Below, in pieces: positions 44,235 through 52,934 of a stretch of DNA of 64,000 nt (position 1 is its first letter; each line of letters starts with the position of its first letter). This DNA is from Agaricicola taiwanensis (GTDB lineage: Bacteria; Pseudomonadota; Alphaproteobacteria; Rhizobiales; Methylopilaceae): assembly GCF_014635245.1 (NCBI RefSeq), contig NZ_BMCP01000002.1, forward strand, positions 186,001 through 250,000, given 5' to 3'. The notes under the pieces are model-generated. The model was not told the origin of the DNA, did not search any database, and saw nothing but the letters and a program-made list of their open reading frames with translations. The position numbers and the translations under genes are program-made.

Positions 44235-46169
44235 TCACTCCCGTCGCTCGTGAAAGTGATCATAGACCACCTGCGCTGTCTGACGGTTGATGCCGGGCAC
44301 GCGCTCCAGGTCCGACAGCGCGGCGCGCGCCACCGCCTTGGCCGTGCCGAAATGCGTTAGGAGCGCGCGTTTGCGGGTCGGTCCGATGCCGGCGATTTCA
44401 TCCAGCGGATTCTTCGTCAGTTCCTTCTTGCGCCGCGCGCGATGGGTGCCGATGGCGAAGCGGTGAGCCTCGTCGCGCAGGCGCTGCACGAAGTAGAGCA
44501 CCGGATCGCGCGGTTCCATGGTGAAGGGTTGGCGGCCGGCCATATGGAAGGTCTCGCGTCCCGCCTCGCGATCGACACCCTTGGCCACGCCGATCAGCGG
44601 CACGTCTTCGACCCCCAATTCCGCCAAGATCTCGCGCGCCACCCTCAACTGGCCGGCGCCGCCGTCGATGATGACGAGATCCGGCCAAGCGGGCATGGCA
44701 TCGGCGTCGGAAGGGTCGTTCTCGCGCGGGTGCTCCTTGACGAGGCGGGAGAAGCGCCGGCCCAGCACCTCCTTCATCATGCCGAAGTCGTCGCCGGGGG
44801 TAAGTTCCTCCGACTTGATGTTGAAGGTGCGGTAATGGGCCTTGGCGAAGCCGTCCTGACCGGCGACGATCATGCCGCCGACCGCATTGGTGCCCATGAT
44901 GTGGCTGTTGTCGTAGATCTCCACGCGCCGCAAGGGCCCTTCCACGCCGAGGGTCTGGGCAAGCCCCTCTAGCAGCTTCTTCTGGGTGGAGGTTTCCGCC
45001 AGACGGCGGCCCAATGTTTCCCGCGCGTTGGTCATGGCGTGATTAACGAGGTCGCGCTTCTCGCCACGCTGGGGCACCGAAATCTCGACCTTGTGCCCGG
45101 CGCGCAGGCACAGCGCTTCGGCCAGAAGATCGCGGCTCTCGATCTCATGCGACAGAAGGATCAGGCGTGGAACCGGCTTGTCGTCGTAGAACTGGGCCAG
45201 GAAGGCATCAAGCACCTCGGCCGGCTCGAGCGACCGGTCCGCCCGGGGGTTATAGGTGCGGTTGCCCCAGTTCTGATAGGTGCGGAAAAAGAAGACCTCG
45301 ATGGCCCATTGCCCGCCTTCGTGATGGATGGCGAAGACGTCGGCTTCCTCCACGGTCTGCGGATTGATGCCCTGGTGCGACTGCACGGCGGAGAGCGCGG
45401 CAAGGCGATCGCGATAGCGCGCGGCGCTCTCAAAATCGAGCTTCTCGGAGGCCTCCTGCATGGCCTGGGCGATGTGATGTTTGACGCCCTGGCTGCGCCC
45501 GGACAGGAAGGCTTTCGCCTCGTCGACCAGTTCGACGTAGTCGGGCAGAGCGATCTCACCGGTGCAGGGGGCGGAGCAGCGCTTGATCTGGTGCAGGAGG
45601 CACGGTCGCGTCCGGCTTTCGTAGACGCTGTCGGAGCAGGAGCGCAGCAGGAAGGCCTTCTGCAACGCGGTCAGCGTGCGGTTGACGGCGCCGGCAGAAG
45701 CGAAGGGGCCGAAGTAGTCGCCCTTCACGCTGCGGGCGCCGCGATGCTTGACGATCTGTGGGGCAGGGTGATCGGTGCGCAGCACGATGTAGGGGAAGGA
45801 TTTGTCATCCCGCATCAGCACGTTGAAGCGCGGGCGCAGCCGCTTGATGAGGTTTGCTTCCAGGAGCAGCGCCTCGGTCTCCGTGCGCGTCGTCACGAAC
45901 TCCATGGAGCATGTCTCGGAGATCATGCGGCCGATGCGGTTGGTGTGGCCGATGCCCCGGGCATAGGAGGTGACGCGCTTCTTCAGGCTGCGCGCCTTGC
46001 CGACATAGAGCACCTCGCCGGCGGCATCGATCATGCGGTAGACACCTGGGCCATTGGGCAGCGTGCGCAGGAGGCCGCGGATCACCTCGACCCCGCGCAC
46101 GAAGGCAGGCGGCGCGGAGGAGAGATCGACGTCGCTGTCGGTTTCGGTGATGTCGGCGTCGCTGATCAA
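44235..46169 (-). CDS. uvrC: excinuclease ABC subunit C
   Basis: A 644-aa UvrC that makes both incisions in nucleotide excision repair. The N-terminal GIY-YIG domain starts [20 protein letters not shown] (about residues 40-59). It is followed by the Cys cluster ([19 protein letters not shown]), a UVR helix pair, the RNase H-like endonuclease region ([19 protein letters not shown]) and C-terminal HhH motifs. UvrB is found about 11 kb away. Confidence 0.97.
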   Translation of the reverse strand: MISDADITETDSDVDLSSAPPAFVRGVEVIRGLLRTLPNGPGVYRMIDAAGEVLYVGKARSLKKRVTSYARGIGHTNRIGRMISETCSMEFVTTRTETEALLLEANLIKRLRPRFNVLMRDDKSFPYIVLRTDHPAPQIVKHRGARSVKGDYFGPFASAGAVNRTLTALQKAFLLRSCSDSVYESRTRPCLLHQIKRCSAPCTGEIALPDYVELVDEAKAFLSGRSQGVKHHIAQAMQEASEKLDFESAARYRDRLAALSAVQSHQGINPQTVEEADVFAIHHEGGQWAIEVFFFRTYQNWGNRTYNPRADRSLEPAEVLDAFLAQFYDDKPVPRLILLSHEIESRDLLAEALCLRAGHKVEISVPQRGEKRDLVNHAMTNARETLGRRLAETSTQKKLLEGLAQTLGVEGPLRRVEIYDNSHIMGTNAVGGMIVAGQDGFAKAHYRTFNIKSEELTPGDDFGMMKEVLGRRFSRLVKEHPRENDPSDADAMPAWPDLVIIDGGAGQLRVAREILAELGVEDVPLIGVAKGVDREAGRETFHMAGRQPFTMEPRDPVLYFVQRLRDEAHRFAIGTHRARRKKELTKNPLDEIAGIGPTRKRALLTHFGTAKAVARAALSDLERVPGINRQTAQVVYDHFHERRE

Positions 46170-46273
46170 AGCTCAAGCATTCCAAAAGGTCATTGGCAGG
46201 AGCGACCCGCGCCCTGTTGCTCCCATGGGGGCAAACCGGGGAAGAGTCGCACCTAATATAGGTACCTTGCCGT

Positions 46274-47068
46274 TCAGCGCTTCTCCAGCCGGCGCTGCTC
46301 GATGTGTTTGGCAAGCCGAAGATGGCGGGAGAAGGCATAGTTCATGGCGGTCATGAAGCCATAGACGCCGCGCACGAAATGACGCCTGATCACATAGGCC
46401 TTCAGGAAAGACAGGGGAAACTCGGTGAAAATGCGCCAGCTCGGAAGCGAGACGCCGCGTTTTTCCAGATCGGCTGCCTGCATATCGGAATAGGCGTTGA
46501 GCTTGGCGATCTGGTCGCCGAGGGAGCGCACAGAGAAGTGATGCATCGCCGTCTTCAGGTCACCAATCCGGGCACCCGGTTCGAGCGCCACCCGGTCATG
46601 CACCGTGCTCTCGACATAACGGCCCCGCGACAGGCGATAAAGGCGAACGGGCTTCAGAGTATAGGCCCAGGGATGAGGGGTCCCTTCGCCGGGGAAAATT
46701 TCGGCGATGGGAATGCGATAGGCGTCCGCCGCTGGTTCCCCGTTCCGGAAGAGTGTGCGGATTTCCTCCGCCAGCCGCGATGGCACGATCTCATCGGCGT
46801 CGATGTTCAGCACCCAGTCATGCCGGCAACGATCCTCGGCAAAGCGCTTTTGCGGTCCGTAACCGGGAAAGGGGGTGTTGAGAAACACCTTGGCGCCGAG
46901 TCGCTCCGCCATCTCGCGGGTCCCGTCGCTCGATCCAGAGTCGGTCACAACAATGTCGTCAGTCAGCCCCCTGACCGCCGCAATTGCCGCTTCGATGCGG
47001 TCCACCTCATTGAAGCAGATCAGGAAAATCGAGATGGGCAAGGATTGATCTTGGGAGGTAGGTTGCAC
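46274..47068 (-). CDS. glycosyltransferase family 2 (WaaE/KdtX-like)
   Basis: A 264-aa GT2 enzyme. The fold start ISIFLICFNEVDRIEAAIAA, the DSGSSDGTREMAERLGA stretch and the DXD-like WVLNIDADEIVP fit the lipopolysaccharide-core glucosyltransferase group. It has a C-terminal amphipathic or membrane-associating region (RRHFVRGVYGFMTAMNYAFS). Cytosolic face of the inner membrane. The acceptor is inferred. Confidence 0.9.
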   Translation of the reverse strand: MQPTSQDQSLPISIFLICFNEVDRIEAAIAAVRGLTDDIVVTDSGSSDGTREMAERLGAKVFLNTPFPGYGPQKRFAEDRCRHDWVLNIDADEIVPSRLAEEIRTLFRNGEPAADAYRIPIAEIFPGEGTPHPWAYTLKPVRLYRLSRGRYVESTVHDRVALEPGARIGDLKTAMHHFSVRSLGDQIAKLNAYSDMQAADLEKRGVSLPSWRIFTEFPLSFLKAYVIRRHFVRGVYGFMTAMNYAFSRHLRLAKHIEQRRLEKR

Positions 47069-47357
47069 GTCGAGGCCTCATTTCGGAACGTTCATTCCGG
47101 TGCTAGCGGGTTTCGGTCGGCTTTTCAGCGGCACCGGGATGTTTCCCCCCGTTGTGACCGGAATGCAACAGGTTCGCCAACAAACCGGCACATTTGGAAC
47201 GGCATTCTGCATGTGACGTTTCGTTGGGGATCGGGGAACGAGTTTCGCAACCCTGAGGAACGCTAACCAACTGCTATCGGCTTCCGGTGGCGGAGTTTGG
47301 GGTGCGCGGGGCCTGGGTTCTTTAGGCCGCGCTCCATTTGTAACAAGAGGTTCTACA

Positions 47358-48014
47358 ATGCTGAAGCACACTCGTATTCTTGTCGCGGCCGCGGCAATCC
47401 TCGGGCTTCCGGCCGCTGCCATGGCCGCTGATCTTCCGGTTCAGCAGCAGGCTCCCGCTGCCTATACCCCCGTCGCATCCGTCTACGACTGGTCCGGCGT
47501 CTACCTCGGTGCGCATGCCGGCTATGGCTGGGGCGACATCGACACCGACCTCCCGGGCCTCGAGACCGACGCTGACGGGTTCCTCGGTGGTCTCCAGGCT
47601 GGCTACAACGCTCAGTGGGGCAACTGGGTCGGCGGCGTCGAACTCGAAGCCTCGTACTCGGGTATCGAAGGTGACGATGTCGCCGGTATCGATACCCAGC
47701 TGAACTGGCTCGGTACCGCCCGCGTCCGCGTCGGCTATGCCTTCGACCGCGTGCTGCCTTACGTCACCGGTGGTCTCGCCCTCGGTGAGGTCGAAGTCGA
47801 AGACACCGTCTTTGGCTTCAGCGAGTCCAACACGCACCTCGGCTGGACCGTCGGCGCCGGCGTTGAAGTTGCTGTCGCAGACAACATCAGCGTCAAGGGT
47901 GAGTACTCCTACATCGACCTTCAGGACGAGGACTACAATCTCGGCCTTCCCGTTGCGACGGAAGCCGGTCTTGATGCCCACACCTTCAAGGTTGGTCTGA
48001 ACTACAAGTTCTGA
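47358..48014 (+). CDS. outer membrane beta-barrel protein (Omp25/31-like), first of pair
   Basis: A 218-aa small barrel with a signal peptide ending AMAADL (about residue 24). The family repeat YDWSGVYLGAHAGYGWG starts the barrel, with alternating polar/hydrophobic strands to a C-terminal Phe (KVGLNYKF), the BAM recognition end. RBS AGAGG. It is one of a tandem pair with separate terminators. The other member starts 217 bp downstream. Confidence 0.92.
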   Translation: MLKHTRILVAAAAILGLPAAAMAADLPVQQQAPAAYTPVASVYDWSGVYLGAHAGYGWGDIDTDLPGLETDADGFLGGLQAGYNAQWGNWVGGVELEASYSGIEGDDVAGIDTQLNWLGTARVRVGYAFDRVLPYVTGGLALGEVEVEDTVFGFSESNTHLGWTVGAGVEVAVADNISVKGEYSYIDLQDEDYNLGLPVATEAGLDAHTFKVGLNYKF

Positions 48015-48037
48015 CTTTAAGAGCAGATCTTGCCAAG

Positions 48038-48067
48038 ATACCCCGGCTTCGGCCGGGGTATTTTTTT
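48038..48067 (+). terminator. Rho-independent terminator after the first barrel gene
   Basis: Perfect 10-bp stem (ATACCCCGGC/GCCGGGGTAT) with TTCG tetraloop and a run of Ts, 24 nt after the stop. Confidence 0.9.
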
Positions 48068-48231
48068 GTCTTAATGGGAACAAAGGCAGCTTTACCTGCC
48101 CTTTACCATTTCTCCTTTTAGCGGTTCTGGTTACGCCGCGTTAATGATTTCCGAAAGGTTACAAAACTACAGTCGAACTCAGCTCCGCGGGATTGGGGCC
48201 TATCAGAGTTGCGTAGCATTGGAGTTCGACC

Positions 48232-48846
48232 ATGACCCGCTTTAAACCCACAATCGTCGCGCTTGTCGCCCTGGGCCTCACGGCCGGCGCAGCGCAGGCC
48301 GCCGATCCTTACGGCGCCAGCAATTCCTATTCATCGGGCTATGGCGCGCCGCAGACCTTCAACTGGTCCGGCCCCTATGTCGGCGCCAATCTCGGCTACG
48401 GCTGGGGCGATTCAAACATCAACGACATCGATGGCTTTGCCGGCGGCGTGACCGGCGGCATCAATTGGCAGCAGGGCCCCGTGGTGTTTGGCTTTGAGGG
48501 CGATATCGGCTTGTCCGGCATCGGCAACTCCGGCCTTGTCGATGAATTCAACGTCGACTGGATCGCCACCGGCCGTGGCCGTATCGGCTATGCCTTCGAC
48601 CGCTTCATGCTGTTCGGCACCGGTGGTTTTGCCTGGACGCGCGCGACCTACGAATTCGGCGCCGCCGAGGAGAGCAACTCCCACCTCGGCTGGTCCCTGG
48701 GCGTTGGCGCCGAGGCGGCGATCACGGAGCAGCTCTCGGCCAAGGTCGACTATCTGCACAACAGCTTCGACGAGAAGGGCTATATCAATCAGCGACTCGA
48801 TCCGACGACCAATACGCTGCGCGTCGGCCTGAACTATCAGTTCTGA
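48232..48846 (+). CDS. outer membrane beta-barrel protein (Omp25/31-like), second of pair
   Basis: A 204-aa small barrel, paralogous to the gene at 47358. A signal peptide ends QAAD near residue 22. FNWSGPYVGANLGYGWGDSN starts the barrel and it ends VGLNYQF. The Asn/Asp-rich turns differ from the first copy, so the pair has diverged. GGAG lies 9 nt before the ATG. The upstream 217 bp holds its own promoter region. Confidence 0.92.
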   Translation: MTRFKPTIVALVALGLTAGAAQAADPYGASNSYSSGYGAPQTFNWSGPYVGANLGYGWGDSNINDIDGFAGGVTGGINWQQGPVVFGFEGDIGLSGIGNSGLVDEFNVDWIATGRGRIGYAFDRFMLFGTGGFAWTRATYEFGAAEESNSHLGWSLGVGAEAAITEQLSAKVDYLHNSFDEKGYINQRLDPTTNTLRVGLNYQF

Positions 48847-48876
48847 CGATCTCGTCGACGACACCACGTGCCTTGG

Positions 48877-48909
48877 AGCGATCAGGCCTCATCGCCTGAT
48901 CGCTTTTTT
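48877..48909 (+). terminator. Rho-independent terminator after the second barrel gene
   Basis: An 11-bp perfect stem (AGCGATCAGGC/GCCTGATCGCT) followed by TTTTTTA, about 30 nt after the stop. It may also serve the convergent glutathione transferase. Confidence 0.85.
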
Positions 48910-48915
48910 ATTGCC

Positions 48916-49524
48916 TCACTTGGGCGCATAGTGATCGAAGACCGGCACGGCCGTGCGGAAGCCTTCGTACCAGGCAGCGAGCTTCGGCCGGTCCTTCCGC
49001 CACGCACCATCGAACCGGAAATCGAACCAGCCGAGCGCACAGGCCAGCGCAATGGAGCCGGCATGGGGAAGGGGGCCGGGGGCGGGCGGAGGCGATGCCT
49101 CCAGCACGTCGAGACTGCGCTCCATCTTGCCTTCCTGATGCTTGAGCCATTTGGGCTCGAACTTCTCCGGCTGGCGGAAGCGCCCCTCATAGACGCGCAG
49201 GATGCCCGCATCCATCATGCCGTCGGCAAGGGCCTGAAGACGCAGCGCCTCGAAGCGCTTTTGCGGGTCGGCGGGAATGATCTTGCCGCCGCCGGCTTTC
49301 CAGTCGAGATATTCGATAATGACGCGGCTGTCATAGAGGGCACTGCCGTCTTCAAGGATGAGAGCGGGGATCTTGCCCAAGGGATTCTGCTGGCGGAGCG
49401 TATCGGTCTCGCTCTGCGTGTCTGCGGTGACTACCTCAACCTGGTCCTTCAGGCCAAGAAGCTCGAGTGCGATCTTTACCTTCCGGCCAAACGGCGATGC
49501 CGCCGACGAGCGAAGTGTCAGCAT
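48916..49524 (-). CDS. glutathione S-transferase
   Basis: A 202-aa GST. MLTLRSSAASPFGRKVKIAL has Ser-Pro-Phe near the active-site turn, the NPLGKIPALILEDG cis-Pro loop binds glutathione, and DSRVIIEYLD follows. The start at 49524 has GGAGAG 5 nt upstream. Cytosolic; substrate unknown. Confidence 0.92.
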   Translation of the reverse strand: MLTLRSSAASPFGRKVKIALELLGLKDQVEVVTADTQSETDTLRQQNPLGKIPALILEDGSALYDSRVIIEYLDWKAGGGKIIPADPQKRFEALRLQALADGMMDAGILRVYEGRFRQPEKFEPKWLKHQEGKMERSLDVLEASPPPAPGPLPHAGSIALACALGWFDFRFDGAWRKDRPKLAAWYEGFRTAVPVFDHYAPK

Positions 49525-49615
49525 GTGAAACTCTCCAATGGGCAAATGGCTATGGGCGGCCGGATGGGATACCCGGCCGCAGGCGATGATGAAGAAACGG
49601 CCGACGCTGGCCGCG

Positions 49616-49828
49616 TCAGCCGGCGCTCAGGTTGACGGCCTTGGGGCCTTTCCCCTTCGCATCCGGCTCGATGTCGAACAGGATGCGCTGACCCTCGACG
49701 AGGCTGCCCATCCCGGACTGTTGCACCGCGCTGATGTGAACGAAAATGTCGCGACTTCCATCATCTGGACGGATGAAGCCATAACCTTTGTCGTTATTGA
49801 AGAATTTCACGATACCGCTTTGAGACAC
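49616..49828 (-). CDS. cold-shock domain protein
   Basis: A 70-aa single cold-shock domain with both RNA-binding motifs: [11 protein letters not shown] (RNP1 KGYGFI) and DIFVHISAV (RNP2). Start GTG 49828 with GGGGAA upstream. It binds single-stranded nucleic acid; regulation by temperature is inferred from the family. Confidence 0.93.
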   Translation of the reverse strand: MSQSGIVKFFNNDKGYGFIRPDDGSRDIFVHISAVQQSGMGSLVEGQRILFDIEPDAKGKGPKAVNLSAG

Positions 49829-49931
49829 CGTATTTCCCCTGCTTTTCTCGCAGTAACGCTCGTCTTGAAACGCCGCCACCATCTAAATTGGTAACCCGGC
49901 TGTAAAAAAGCGGCAAGAGTGGTTGCGAATC

Positions 49932-50783
49932 TTACGTTTGCGGAACGATCCATTCGATCGCGCCGCAGGCACCTTCACCCTGGGCCAGAAGCTCGACCAG
50001 GGCGGGGAGGACGAGTTCAAGGTCCCGCGCCAATGTCCATGGCGGGTTGATCATGATGATGCCATTGCCGTTCAGCCGCTGCTGGTCGCGTGGGTCCCGG
50101 ATCCAGAGCTCCATGCGCAGCGTGGCGGGCAGGGCGAGGCGCCTCATGGTCCGCGCGAAGTTTTCGATTTCGGAGAGATGTTTGCCGGGATACCAGGCGC
50201 AGTAGGTCCCCGTGGGCCATTTTGCATGGGCCTGCTGGATGCTGGCTGACAGCCGGTCGAATTCCCCCGGCTTTTCGAACGGCGGGTCGATCAGCACGAG
50301 ACCCCGACGCTCTTTCGGAGGCACCTGGGCATTCAGGGCGACCCAGCCATCGATCCCGAGCGTGGTCACGCGCGGGTCCCGTCCCATGGCACGCCGCAGG
50401 GCCATGTTGTCCTGTGGGTGCAGTTCGCACAGCGCCAGGCGGTCCTGCGGACGCGACAGCCGGCGCGCAAGCTCGGGCGACCCGGGATAAAGCCTGAGGT
50501 CTCCTGACGGATTAAGCGCGGCAACCGTATCGAGGTAGGGCTTCAGGAATTCCACCAGCGGAGCGGGCAGCGCCTGCTGCCAGAGGCGCCCGATGCCCTC
50601 GCGCCACTCTTCGGTCCGGCTGGCTTCGTCCTGACGAAGATCATAGATGCCGACGCCGGCATGGGTGTCGATCACCCTATAGGCGTTGTTCTTTTGGTTA
50701 AGATAGGTTAACGACCGTGCAAAGATCGCATGCTTGAAAACATCGGCAAAGTTTCCGGCATGGAAGGCGTGTCTGTAGTTCAT
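49932..50783 (-). CDS. rlmJ: 23S rRNA (adenine(2030)-N(6))-methyltransferase
   Basis: A 283-aa RlmJ. The start MNYRHAFHAGNFADVFKHAI is diagnostic, followed by the SAM loop DTHAGVGIYDL and the catalytic LVLIDPPFEKPGEF (DPPF, the N6-adenine methyltransferase motif). It modifies A2030 of 23S rRNA. Minus strand, separate from neighbours. Confidence 0.95.
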   Translation of the reverse strand: MNYRHAFHAGNFADVFKHAIFARSLTYLNQKNNAYRVIDTHAGVGIYDLRQDEASRTEEWREGIGRLWQQALPAPLVEFLKPYLDTVAALNPSGDLRLYPGSPELARRLSRPQDRLALCELHPQDNMALRRAMGRDPRVTTLGIDGWVALNAQVPPKERRGLVLIDPPFEKPGEFDRLSASIQQAHAKWPTGTYCAWYPGKHLSEIENFARTMRRLALPATLRMELWIRDPRDQQRLNGNGIIMINPPWTLARDLELVLPALVELLAQGEGACGAIEWIVPQT

Positions 50784-51113
50784 TTCGCCCGGATCTTATT
50801 CAAATGCGATCTATCCGCTTAAAGGCCGTTTAGAAGCTTGGTCTGTAGAACTGCCGTAGCACGCCACGGTTCACATGATTCGTCTCGGACTGCTCCTCTT
50901 CTCCGCCTACACCTTGGGACACGCCCATTTCGAGAGCGTGCGGCCGCAGGTCCTTGATCTGCCGCTGGCCATGTTCCACGGCGAAGTGAATGCCGCCTTT
51001 GACGATGTTTCCGACAGGCTGTCCAGCCTTGGGATCAATATGCATCCAGCGCTGGCGGAGCGGCATATGAACCGGATCTCCGTTGCACTGTCCGGCGTCT
51101 GACGCCTTAGATC
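50784..51113. other. 330-bp stretch with no confident gene
   Basis: Both strands hold open frames (the plus-strand one is listed separately; a minus-strand frame covers 50830-51204 and overlaps the RNase T2 end). No terminator or promoter is clear. Confidence 0.4.
50875..51102 (+). CDS. possible small protein, 75 aa
   Basis: A 75-aa frame: MIRLGLLLFSAYTLGHAHFE, a possible signal-like or membrane start, then a polar region ending RISVALSGV. I do not recognise it. Its ribosome site is weak, and a competing frame exists on the opposite strand. It lies between two minus-strand genes. Confidence 0.35.
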   Translation: MIRLGLLLFSAYTLGHAHFESVRPQVLDLPLAMFHGEVNAAFDDVSDRLSSLGINMHPALAERHMNRISVALSGV

Positions 51114-51752
51114 TCACGGTTTCGGCACACTGATTTCGCGTTGGCGGCACGTGCGTGCGGCGACCTGCGGGCACGGCTGAAACTGCAATGTCCGCGACAG
51201 GCATATCCTGACCTCGGTGAGTGCACCGCCTTCGCAGGCGACCGCCAGCATCTCCCGGCGCAAGCCAGGATTGACCTGCACAAAACTCGCCACCAATGCG
51301 TCAGGACGTAGCCGGTGAGGAAGCTCAGCTCCGCCAGCCATGGCGGCAGGAAGGCGGATTGCCTGCGCGGCCTTGCCGATGGTGTTGAAATAGGCGGACG
51401 GACCGAGGCCGGAGCAGGTGCCGTGCTTGCGCCACTGATAGCGCGCCAGCCCTTCGGAGGGCATCAACCCGAGTGCCGGCCGCATCGCCTCACGCGAGAC
51501 CACCGTCGGATCCGTTCCGCAATAGCTGGGGAAACCGCGCGCATATTGCGGCCAGAGCCCATGCACCACAAAACCGCGTTGGCGGACGCATTGGGCGTCG
51601 TCGCGCCGATCCCTGCGCTCGGCGCACCATGTTGGCGACCACGAGAGCGCCAGCACCCAGAAATCAAAGCGTCCCGCAGCCGCGCCCCGGCGTTCCTGCG
51701 CCATGGCATTCAGCGGCAGCAGGCACAGTAAAATGACGGCAAGTGCCTTCAC
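51114..51752 (-). CDS. secreted ribonuclease T2 family protein
   Basis: A 212-aa RNase T2. Signal peptide MKALAVILLCLLPLNAMAQ. Both catalytic segments are intact: CAS1 FVVHGLWPQ and CAS2 WRKHGTCSG, each with its His. Cys residues for disulfides are spread along the protein. Such RNases degrade RNA outside the cytosol. The start is the GTG that overlaps the stop of the upstream gene (GTGA), so it is translationally coupled to the 138-aa secreted protein. Confidence 0.93.
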   Translation of the reverse strand: MKALAVILLCLLPLNAMAQERRGAAAGRFDFWVLALSWSPTWCAERRDRRDDAQCVRQRGFVVHGLWPQYARGFPSYCGTDPTVVSREAMRPALGLMPSEGLARYQWRKHGTCSGLGPSAYFNTIGKAAQAIRLPAAMAGGAELPHRLRPDALVASFVQVNPGLRREMLAVACEGGALTEVRICLSRTLQFQPCPQVAARTCRQREISVPKP

Positions 51753-52165
51753 GGACGAGTCATCTTGCAATTGGGTGCGTAGGCGAGATTGCGGTCGACG
51801 CCGGAGACGCAGACCTCGACGCCATAGCCGATGCCGGCGAGCCCGGTTCCTGCCTCGACGACATAGTACATCTGCCGCTCCAGCCCATCATTTGTGGCCA
51901 CCACCGCCGTGCAGAACCGGCGCGGGATATAGTATGGGCCCCAGGGATTGACCGCGATCTCGCGGATGTCGCGCGCCGCGGCGATGGCGAGGCTCGGCCA
52001 CCAGTAGATGCGTTCCTTGGTGTTGAAGCGGCTGGTCGCCTTGCCAAGCGCCTGCTCGCAGGCAGGCAGCCGTTGCGGATGAGCGTTGGACCAATGGGCT
52101 TGGGCCACACCGGCGAGAACGGTTGAGGCGAGGGCGGCAAGGGCAAGGGGGCGGAACACCATCAT
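51749..52165 (-). CDS. secreted small Cys-containing protein, RNase T2 partner candidate
   Basis: A 138-aa protein with a signal peptide ending AGVAQA (about residue 23). The mature part holds four Cys (ACEQ, FCTA, VCVS, NCKM), able to form two disulfides, and a Trp/Tyr-rich middle (YWWPSLAIAA). No known domain. Its stop overlaps the RNase T2 start, so expression is tied 1:1. It could be an inhibitor, chaperone or co-secreted cofactor; the sequence does not say. Confidence 0.75.
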   Translation of the reverse strand: MMVFRPLALAALASTVLAGVAQAHWSNAHPQRLPACEQALGKATSRFNTKERIYWWPSLAIAAARDIREIAVNPWGPYYIPRRFCTAVVATNDGLERQMYYVVEAGTGLAGIGYGVEVCVSGVDRNLAYAPNCKMTRP

Positions 52166-52307
52166 GCGCCAGGCTCCAGGAGTTCTGTGATGTTGGAGAG
52201 ACGATGGGGCGGACAGGGCTTACCGTCAAGCGGAACCCGCCCAAGGTTGCTCTTGCGGTTGGATGAGGAGCGGGTAAAAGTGCGGCCTGTCTTCTAGGAA
52301 TCTCGCC

Positions 52308-52868
52308 ATGACCGACAATACCGCCCGCACCAGCTTCATCGTTCCCCTGCTGCTGGCGCTCGCCATGCTCGCAACCCGCTTCCATCACTTCGGCATCGGG
52401 ACGGTCCTGCCGGATGCTTCGGTTGCGATTTTCTTCCTCCTCGGCGTCTCCGGTCTTGGCATCGGCTGGCTTGCGGCCTTCTTCGCGCTCGGCTTCGGGA
52501 TCGATGTGGCGGCCATCGGCCTCGCCAACGTGCCCGCCGTCTGTTTCACCTGGGGCTATGCCTTCATGGCGCCGGCCTATGCCGTGCTGTGGCTCGCCGG
52601 GCGTTCTGTCGCATCGACCAACTATCGCGGCTTTGCCGGCGGTGCCCGCGTCGGTCTCGCGCTGGTGGCCGGCGTCATCGGCTTTTTCGCGCTGTCCAAC
52701 CTCGGCTATTATCTCGGCGGCGGCTTTGCAGAGACCCACGGCGCTATGGGTTATGCCTCGGCCGTCGCGGTCTATTTCGCTCCTTACCTGAAATGGGCGG
52801 CGCTTTACGTGATCGCGGGTCTGGTGCTCGCCGCCTTCGCACCCCGCGCCATCGCGCAGCGGGCCTGA
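52308..52868 (+). CDS. integral membrane protein, ECF-S/DUF6580-like
   Basis: A 186-aa membrane protein with five or six helices. It has RFHHFGIGTVLPDASVAIFF near the N-terminus and LSNLGYYLGGGFAETHG, resembling DUF6580 or small substrate-binding subunits of ECF transporters. No riboswitch is visible in the 140 bp upstream, so the solute cannot be guessed. A terminator follows. Confidence 0.65.
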   Translation: MTDNTARTSFIVPLLLALAMLATRFHHFGIGTVLPDASVAIFFLLGVSGLGIGWLAAFFALGFGIDVAAIGLANVPAVCFTWGYAFMAPAYAVLWLAGRSVASTNYRGFAGGARVGLALVAGVIGFFALSNLGYYLGGGFAETHGAMGYASAVAVYFAPYLKWAALYVIAGLVLAAFAPRAIAQRA

Positions 52869-52890
52869 TCAGAAAAAACGGTATCCGAGA

Positions 52891-52917
52891 AAATGCCCGG
52901 CAGTGCCGGGCATTTTT
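52891..52917. terminator. bidirectional intrinsic terminator
   Basis: An 11-bp perfect stem (AAATGCCCGGC/GCCGGGCATTT) with a 3-nt loop and T-rich flanks on both sides. It lies between the convergent membrane protein and APC permease genes and can end both. Confidence 0.85.
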
Positions 52918-52934
52918 GTTTCTGGCCGATGGGA

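Noticed and set aside
50830..51204. A 124-aa minus-strand frame
   Set aside because: It overlaps the RNase T2 3' end and has no signal or ribosome site; listed only as part of the gene-poor stretch.
52166..52307. Riboswitch upstream of the ECF-S-like gene
   Set aside because: No cobalamin, thiamine or other known riboswitch core could be recognised in the 142 bp.
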